DNA of 64,000 bases, taken from Teichococcus aerophilus (GTDB taxonomy: Bacteria > Pseudomonadota > Alphaproteobacteria > Acetobacterales > Acetobacteraceae). Both the position numbers and the translations under genes were made by a program. The notes under the pieces were generated by a model, which did not search any database, had not been told where the DNA came from, and was given only the letters and a program-made list of their open reading frames with translations. Of this stretch, positions 59,400 through 64,000 are shown in pieces (position 1 is the stretch's first letter; each line of letters starts with the position of its first letter). The stretch is taken from contig NZ_JACTVA010000005.1 of the NCBI RefSeq assembly GCF_014490485.1, positions 1 to 64,000 of the forward strand, written 5' to 3'.

Positions 59400-60506
59400 T
59401 CAGGCGTTGTCCATGCTGGGCCGGGGTGGGGCGGTGCTGCCGCGGACAATGAGTTCGGCGGCGATCTCGGTCAGGCGCACGACGGAGCGGCCTGCCATGC
59501 GGGCCAGCAGATGCTCCGCCGCCACCTGGCCGATTTCGGCGGCGTGGATTCGGATGGTGGTCAGGGCGGGGGTGAGGAAGGCGGCGTAATCCGCATCGTT
59601 GAAGCCGATGAGAGACAGGTCGCCGGGGATGGCAACGCCACGGGACTGCGCCTCGATCATCACGCCGAAGCCGAGTTGGTCTGTGCCGCAGATGATGGCG
59701 GTGGGCGGCGGCGTGGATTGGCTGAGGATCTGCCGCAGCGCGTCCCGCCCGGCGGCGATGCCGTGCGACGTTTCCACGTCATGCGCGGGATTGATCGTCA
59801 GGCCGCGTGCGGCGAGGGCGTGAACGATGCCGGCGACGCGGGCGCCCGAGCGGTCGTTATCCTTGCGGATGCCGGTGATGACGCCGATGCGGCGGTGGCC
59901 GAGATCCAGCAGATACTGCGCCGCCCGCCCGGCCGCGGCCAGGTTGTCGAAGCCGACGCAGGGGCGGGCGGCGGAGAGGGTGAAGGTCTGCACGGTGGGG
60001 ATGCGCTGGCGAGCGATGCGCTCCAGCAACGCCGGGCGGTGCAGGTCCCCCACCAGCAGCAAGCCGTCGATGCCGCGTTCGAGCAGGAAGCTGGCCTCCT
60101 GCCATTCATTGTCCAGGTCGTAGCCGGCATTGGTGAGGATGAGGGTATAGCCGTCCCGCCGCAGCCGTTCCTGGAAGCTGGAGAGGGTGCGGAGGAAGCC
60201 CTCATTCTCGATATTCGGCACCACGGCGCCCACCGCCATGAAGCGGCGCATGGAGAGCGCCCGGGCGGCGCCATTGGCAACGAAGCCCAGCTCTTCCGCT
60301 GCCTTGAGCACGGCATCCCGCTTATCTGCCCGCACCGCCGCCGTGCCGTTGAAGACGCGGGAGACGGTGGAGGTGGAGACGCCGGCAAGACGGGCGACGT
60401 CCCGCGCCACGGGGAAGCGGTCTTCCAGGCTGCCTTCTTCCGGCGGCGGGCTGGGCGGCAAGGGCGGTCTCCTCCGCCGGTTCCGGGCGTGGGTTGAGGC
60501 TGGCAT
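59400..60506 (-). CDS. LacI-family transcriptional regulator
   Basis: The roughly 368-residue regulator has a helix-turn-helix/hinge at VARDVARLAGVSTSTVSRVFNG and ELGFVANGAARALSM. A periplasmic-binding-protein-like effector domain has AVVPNIENEGF, GIDGLLLVGD, GVITGIRKDN and FNDADYAAFLTPALTTI. The 35-residue proline/arginine-rich N-terminus is unusual for LacI proteins, so the true start may lie further in. ATG 60551 is rejected because it would place the operator at 60519-60536 inside the gene. It probably controls the divergent 2-hydroxyacid dehydrogenase operon. Confidence 0.9.
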   Translation of the reverse strand: MPASTHARNRRRRPPLPPSPPPEEGSLEDRFPVARDVARLAGVSTSTVSRVFNGTAAVRADKRDAVLKAAEELGFVANGAARALSMRRFMAVGAVVPNIENEGFLRTLSSFQERLRRDGYTLILTNAGYDLDNEWQEASFLLERGIDGLLLVGDLHRPALLERIARQRIPTVQTFTLSAARPCVGFDNLAAAGRAAQYLLDLGHRRIGVITGIRKDNDRSGARVAGIVHALAARGLTINPAHDVETSHGIAAGRDALRQILSQSTPPPTAIICGTDQLGFGVMIEAQSRGVAIPGDLSLIGFNDADYAAFLTPALTTIRIHAAEIGQVAAEHLLARMAGRSVVRLTEIAAELIVRGSTAPPRPSMDNA

Positions 60507-60518
60507 GGCCGGCCGGGC

Positions 60519-60536
60519 TATGATAGCGGTTTCATA
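60519..60536. promoter_or_regulatory. LacI-type operator between divergent genes
   Basis: TATGATAGCGGTTTCATA is an 18-bp imperfect palindrome (six of eight pairs) around a central CG, the hallmark of LacI-family sites. It lies 13 bp from the regulator ATG and 27 bp from the dehydrogenase ATG. Confidence 0.65.
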
Positions 60537-60562
60537 ATGGCCGCCATTCAAGAAGCAAGGCC

Positions 60563-61648
60563 ATGTTGGAGAGCCGTCCGCCGATGCCAGACGCCCGCAA
60601 AACCGTCGTGAAGTTCAATTTCTGGCAGGACCCGGCCATGGCCGAGCGGTTCGCCCTGGAAGACGACATCGACTTCCTGACCTGCGACGTCGCCGGCGCG
60701 GCGGAGGAGTCCTGGGCGAAGCTGGCGGGCGCGCATGTCTACCACATCTCTTCCACCAAGGATGAACTGCCCCGGCCGTGGTTCGCCGAGGCGCCGCTGC
60801 TGGAGCGCTGCCCCCGCCTGCTGTGCATCTCGGCCACCGGGGCGGGCTACGACACGGTGGACGTGGCCGCCTGCACGGCGGCTGGGGTGCTGGTGGTGAA
60901 CCAGTCGGGCGCCAACGCGGCCGCCGTGGCGGAACACACGCTCGGCATGATGCTCGATATCGGCAAGAAGCTGAGCCTGAGCGACCGGCTGCTGCGGCGG
61001 GAGCGCGGCTTTGCGCGCGAGGATCTGATGGGCCGGGAAATTGGCGGCAAAGTGCTGGGGCTGATCGGGCTGGGCCATGTGGGACGCCGGGTCGCCGCCC
61101 TGGCCAAGGCCTTCGGCATGACGGTGCTGGCGCATGATCCGTATCTTGATGACGCGGAGATCGCCCGCCGCGATGCGCGCGCCGTGTCGCTCGAGGAGTT
61201 GCTGGAGACGGCGGATTTTGTCTCCGTGCACTGCCCGCGGGACCAGCGCACGCTGCGGATGATGAATGCGGAGACCTTCGCGCGGATGAAGCGGGGCGCG
61301 GTGTTCCTGAACACGGCGCGCGGCGGCATCCATGATGAGGCAGCGCTGCAAGAGGCACTGAGCAGCGGCCAGCTTGCCGGTGCCGGGCTGGATGTCTGGG
61401 ATATCGAGCCGCCGCCGCTGGACCACCCGTTGCTGCGGCAGGAGAATGTCGTCGCGACCTATCACACCGCCGGCGTCACTGTGGAGGCGCGCCGTTGCAT
61501 GGCCAGCTTTGCGGCGGAGCAGATCATCACCGTGTTGCAAGGCGGCATGCCGCCACGCCTGATCAACCCGGAAGCCTGGCCGGCCTATCGCCAGCGCTTC
61601 CAGGCCGTGATGGGGCGGCCCGTCGCGGCGGAGCCTTTACCCGCCTAG
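60563..61648 (+). CDS. D-isomer-specific 2-hydroxyacid dehydrogenase
   Basis: The 361-residue NAD-dependent enzyme has the Rossmann motif GLIGLGHVGRRVA. The catalytic Arg lies in NTARGGIHDE, Glu in GLDVWDIEPP and His in YHTAGVTVEA. It reduces or oxidises a 2-keto/2-hydroxy acid in the cytoplasm. The start may be ATG 60563 or ATG 60584. It is the first gene of a probable operon with the Bug receptor (gap 45 bp) and lies opposite the LacI regulator, which suggests catabolism of a hydroxy acid or keto-acid. Confidence 0.9.
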   Translation: MLESRPPMPDARKTVVKFNFWQDPAMAERFALEDDIDFLTCDVAGAAEESWAKLAGAHVYHISSTKDELPRPWFAEAPLLERCPRLLCISATGAGYDTVDVAACTAAGVLVVNQSGANAAAVAEHTLGMMLDIGKKLSLSDRLLRRERGFAREDLMGREIGGKVLGLIGLGHVGRRVAALAKAFGMTVLAHDPYLDDAEIARRDARAVSLEELLETADFVSVHCPRDQRTLRMMNAETFARMKRGAVFLNTARGGIHDEAALQEALSSGQLAGAGLDVWDIEPPPLDHPLLRQENVVATYHTAGVTVEARRCMASFAAEQIITVLQGGMPPRLINPEAWPAYRQRFQAVMGRPVAAEPLPA

Positions 61649-61693
61649 TTCCAGATACCGTCCAAGAATCTTCCAAGACAAACAAAAAGGCCA

Positions 61694-62668
61694 ATGAGCA
61701 TGAGCATGAAACGCCGGGCTTTTGTCGCGACTTCCCTGGCCACGCTGGCCGCGCCCGCACTGGCGCAGAGTTCCGAATGGCCGCGTGAGCGGCCGATCCA
61801 GGTCATCGTTCCGTTCCCGCCCGGGGGCGGCGTGGACCAGATGGCGCGGCTGGTGATGCCGCATGTGCAGAAGCAATTGCCGGACCTGCGCTACGTGGTG
61901 GACAACCGCCCCGGCGCCGCCAGCCAGCTGGGGCTGGAGCTACTGTATGGCGCCCGGCCGGATGGTTACACCATCGGCGCGGTGGTGATGCCGACGCTGC
62001 TGAGCATGGCGCTGGAGCGCAGTGTTCGTTACGACGCCAAGCAGTTCACCTTCCTGGCCAATGTCGTCGATGATCCCGGCGGGCTCTGGGTGATCAAGGA
62101 ATCGCGGGTCAAGACCCTGGCCGAGCTCATTGAGAAGGGGAAGTCGGATCGGGGTGCGGTGTCCATCGGCACGACCGGGGTGGGCTCGGATGACCACCTG
62201 ATGATCGCGGCGCTTTCCCAGGCCACCGGCGCGCAGTTCAACCACGTGCCCTTCAACGGCTTCGCACCGTTGCAGACCGCGGTGCTGGGCGGCCATGTCG
62301 ATATCGGTTGCTTCAACATGAGCGAGGGCCTGCCGGGCTTGCGCGATGGCCGCCTGCGGTGCCTCGGCCTTGCTTCCGCGCAGCGCCTGCCGGTGGTGCA
62401 CGATGTGCCGACCTTCAACGAGCAGGGCTTCCAGCTTCAGGCCGGTTCGCAGCGCGGCATCATTGGCCCGCCCGGCCTGCCGGACGATATCAGGAACCGG
62501 CTGGTCGGCGCCTTCGAAGCAGCGCTTGCTTCCGCCGCCTTCAAGGCCGAGGCGGAGCGGGTGGACATGCCGATTTCGGCCAAGGTGGGCGATGCCTACC
62601 GGCAATCGGTGTTCGCCACCGAGGGCCAGTTGCAGCAGATGTGGGAACGCAGCCCCTGGCGTGACTAA
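61694..62668 (+). CDS. Bug-family tripartite tricarboxylate receptor (module iii)
   Basis: The 324-residue periplasmic receptor has leader MKRRAFVATSLATLAAPALAQ. The family motifs are IQVIVPFPPGGGVDQMARLV, VVDNRPGAASQLG and YDAKQFTFLANVV. Three in-frame ATGs (61694, 61700, 61706) are possible starts. It lies in the operon of the 2-hydroxyacid dehydrogenase, so the ligand is probably a hydroxy or keto acid. TctA/TctB are absent. Confidence 0.9.
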   Translation: MSMSMKRRAFVATSLATLAAPALAQSSEWPRERPIQVIVPFPPGGGVDQMARLVMPHVQKQLPDLRYVVDNRPGAASQLGLELLYGARPDGYTIGAVVMPTLLSMALERSVRYDAKQFTFLANVVDDPGGLWVIKESRVKTLAELIEKGKSDRGAVSIGTTGVGSDDHLMIAALSQATGAQFNHVPFNGFAPLQTAVLGGHVDIGCFNMSEGLPGLRDGRLRCLGLASAQRLPVVHDVPTFNEQGFQLQAGSQRGIIGPPGLPDDIRNRLVGAFEAALASAAFKAEAERVDMPISAKVGDAYRQSVFATEGQLQQMWERSPWRD

Positions 62669-62678
62669 GACATGAGCA

Positions 62679-62699
62679 GGGACCGCCGCCGGCGGTCCC
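62679..62699. terminator. Perfect hairpin between receptor genes
   Basis: A 9-bp stem, GGGACCGCC / GGCGGTCCC, with loop GCC starts 10 bp after the Bug receptor stop. There is no T-run. It could attenuate read-through into the ModA-like gene. Confidence 0.6.
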
Positions 62700-62766
62700 C
62701 GCCCAGGCCTTCAGCCGCCACAGCCATGCGGCTTGCATCCCTTTCCCGGAACAATGGATATCAGCG

Positions 62767-63477
62767 ATGCACACAGAGACCTCGGGCCACGGCCTGCACA
62801 TCATGTCCGGCCTTGCGGTCCGGGCAGCGTTCGACAGCGTGATCGTGCCCAGCTTCGAGGCCCGTACCGGCACCAAGCTGCGCGTGGACTGGCTGCCGAC
62901 GACGCTGATCATGGAGAAGGTGCCGGCGGGCGAGGGTGCCGATATCCTGGTGCTGGTGAAGGCGGCGATGGACAAGCTGGTGGAGCAGGGCTTCATCGAT
63001 GCGTCCAGCCGCTTGGAACTGGTGCATTCGCGCGTCGGGCTAGCCGTACGCGCGGGGGCGCCACGGCCGGATATCTCCAGCCTCGAGGCCTTCAAGGCGG
63101 CGTTGCTGAATGCGCGGTCCGTCGTCTATTCGCGCGCCGGCGCCAGCGGGATCCACTTCGAGCAGGTGGTGGAGAAGCTGGGCATTGCCGAGGCGGTGCG
63201 GGCGCGTGCCACGGTCATCCCCGCCGGCTTCACCGCCGAGAAGCTGGTGAGCGGCGAGGCCGACCTGGCCGTGCAGCAGATCAGTGAATTGATGGTGGTG
63301 CCGGGGATCGAGATTGTCGGCGCCTTTCCAGACGAAGTGCAGACGGTGACGTCGTTCTCCGCAGCGCTGATGCGCAACGCCCCGAATGCGGAGGCCGGCG
63401 CCCGCTTCCTGGCGACCTTGCAGACGCCGGAAGCGGTGCAGGCCTATCTGGCGGGCGGGGTAGAGCCGGCTTTCTGA
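62767..63477 (+). CDS. ModA-like substrate-binding protein without visible signal peptide
   Basis: The 236-residue protein matches the SBP_bac_11/ModA-like fold: LHIMSGLAVRAAFDSVIVPSFEARTG, ADILVLVKAAMDKLVEQG, SSRLELVHSRVGLAVRAG and a terminal VQAYLAGGVEPAF. The N-terminus MHTETSGHG is polar, and the frame upstream to 62710 gives no hydrophobic leader. The protein therefore looks cytoplasmic or uses an unusual export route. Family members bind molybdate or small organic ligands. A short hairpin separates it from the Bug gene. Confidence 0.75.
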   Translation: MHTETSGHGLHIMSGLAVRAAFDSVIVPSFEARTGTKLRVDWLPTTLIMEKVPAGEGADILVLVKAAMDKLVEQGFIDASSRLELVHSRVGLAVRAGAPRPDISSLEAFKAALLNARSVVYSRAGASGIHFEQVVEKLGIAEAVRARATVIPAGFTAEKLVSGEADLAVQQISELMVVPGIEIVGAFPDEVQTVTSFSAALMRNAPNAEAGARFLATLQTPEAVQAYLAGGVEPAF

Positions 63478-63483
63478 GGCTGG

Positions 63484-63540
63484 CTTTGCAGCCGCTTTGA
63501 CGGCCCGAGGGCGCCGCCGCCGATGGCGCGGCTTCCCCTG
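63484..63540. terminator. Imperfect long hairpin between convergent genes
   Basis: GACGGCCC (63499-63506) and GGGCCGTC (63540-63547) are inverted copies in the gap after the ModA-like gene, with further partial pairing inside. This is a weak call. Confidence 0.35.
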
Positions 63541-63614
63541 GGCCGTCGGTTGAAATGCAGAAATCGAACGGCGTGGTTGTTCTGTCCACGCCCCCTTTGC
63601 GGCAAGGCAGATCT

Positions 63615-64000
63615 TTAGCCGAGTTCGGCACCCAGGCGCTGGCCATAGGCGGCGATGGCCGCACCGGCTGGCCTGCGTTCCCGGTCATAAGCCGCCAGCG
63701 CCTGCTCCAGCGGCAGGTCGCGCAGGTGGCGGCGCAGCGCCAACGCGTCGCCGGCCGCCTTGGCCACGCCCATCGCGGTATGCGGCCGCACGACGAAGGC
63801 GGCATCGCCCAGCAGGGCCAGGGGGCCGGTGGCCATGCGCGGAGCCTCGTAATCGAAAATGGCCTGGACAAAGGGGGCCTGTTCCGCTGCCACCGCGGCG
63901 GCGAAGTCAGGGGGCAGAAGACGCTGTGCATCCACCTGCAGCCCGGCCGCCCTTTGCGCCGGCATCTGCCCTGGCGCCAGGGAGAAGGGATGCGTGCGGC
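63615..64000 (-). CDS. FAD-dependent monooxygenase, 3' part (truncated by the window edge)
   Basis: The frame is open from the window edge to the TGA at 63615, giving about 128 C-terminal residues. PLALLGDAAFVVRPHTAMGVAKAAGDALALRRHL is the FAD-binding GD motif region of flavoprotein hydroxylases. THPFSLAPGQMPA, RLLPPDF and FVQAIFDYEAPRMA resemble 2,6-dihydroxypyridine 3-hydroxylase-like enzymes. It would hydroxylate an aromatic or heteroaromatic with NAD(P)H. The start codon is outside the window; an internal ATG at 63965 is not the start. Confidence 0.75.
   Translation of the reverse strand, partial: RTHPFSLAPGQMPAQRAAGLQVDAQRLLPPDFAAAVAAEQAPFVQAIFDYEAPRMATGPLALLGDAAFVVRPHTAMGVAKAAGDALALRRHLRDLPLEQALAAYDRERRPAGAAIAAYGQRLGAELG

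Noticed and set aside
1-64000. tRNA, rRNA, CRISPR arrays, insertion sequences and prophage
   Set aside because: I looked through all intergenic gaps and found no cloverleaf, spaced direct repeats, transposase or integrase. A tRNAscan or covariance search would be the decisive check.

Overview
The window is very G+C-rich, almost entirely protein-coding, and has no rRNA, tRNA, CRISPR array, phage gene or transposase that I can see. Gene content suggests an environmental alphaproteobacterium, most likely Acetobacteraceae (Roseomonas-like). The pointers are Mrp-type cation/H+ antiporters, several orphan Bug (tripartite tricarboxylate, TTT) receptors with LysR regulators, a ttuC-type tartrate dehydrogenase, a Fur-like 9-1-9 palindrome and GTG/TTG starts. 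The genus is inference.

Layout. 1-5433: an Mrp/Mbh-like membrane cluster in the order E-F-G-(DUF4040+B)-C-D-extra NuoL-like subunit. 5454-9423: two divergent patatin-like phospholipases and a GntP-family permease. 9487-10889: small exported proteins, including a Rap1a/Tai immunity-type protein and a glycine-zipper lipoprotein. 10941-15251: an AbgT transporter, an AI-2E-family permease and a coupled alpha/beta hydrolase. 15717-20407: two divergent family-5 solute-binding proteins and a LysR regulator. 20613-25925: a DHA2 drug exporter, an AtuA-type pair, a Bug receptor and a LysR regulator. 26162-31234: a second Bug receptor with tartrate dehydrogenase, a LysR regulator and an SLC13-family carrier. 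31465-36266: an SDR, a DUF4239 protein, a zinc alcohol dehydrogenase and a third family-5 binding protein. 36414-41026: rfbB-rfbA, an MFS permease and a luciferase-like oxidoreductase. 41374-47970: ptsN, then a second, classical Mrp operon (AB fusion-C-D-E-F-G). 48233-50872: an amino-acid binding protein and a divergent MocR regulator. 51173-55666: a siderophore uptake operon behind a perfect 19-bp palindrome. 55898-63477: an aldehyde dehydrogenase, an AEC carrier, an Asp/Glu racemase-family protein, and a divergent LacI regulator facing a 2-hydroxyacid dehydrogenase, a Bug receptor and a ModA-like protein. 63615-64000: the end of an FAD monooxygenase.

Three themes stand out. First, two Mrp systems of different architecture lie 36 kb apart, and one has a NuoL-like subunit lacking the usual TM5 glutamate. 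Second, nine periplasmic-type solute receptors occur without a single ABC permease, ABC ATPase or TctA/TctB gene. Third, a dispersed family of near-identical hairpins (GGAA tetraloop, covarying closing pairs, conserved T-rich 3' flank) occurs ten times, mostly as facing pairs between convergent genes.
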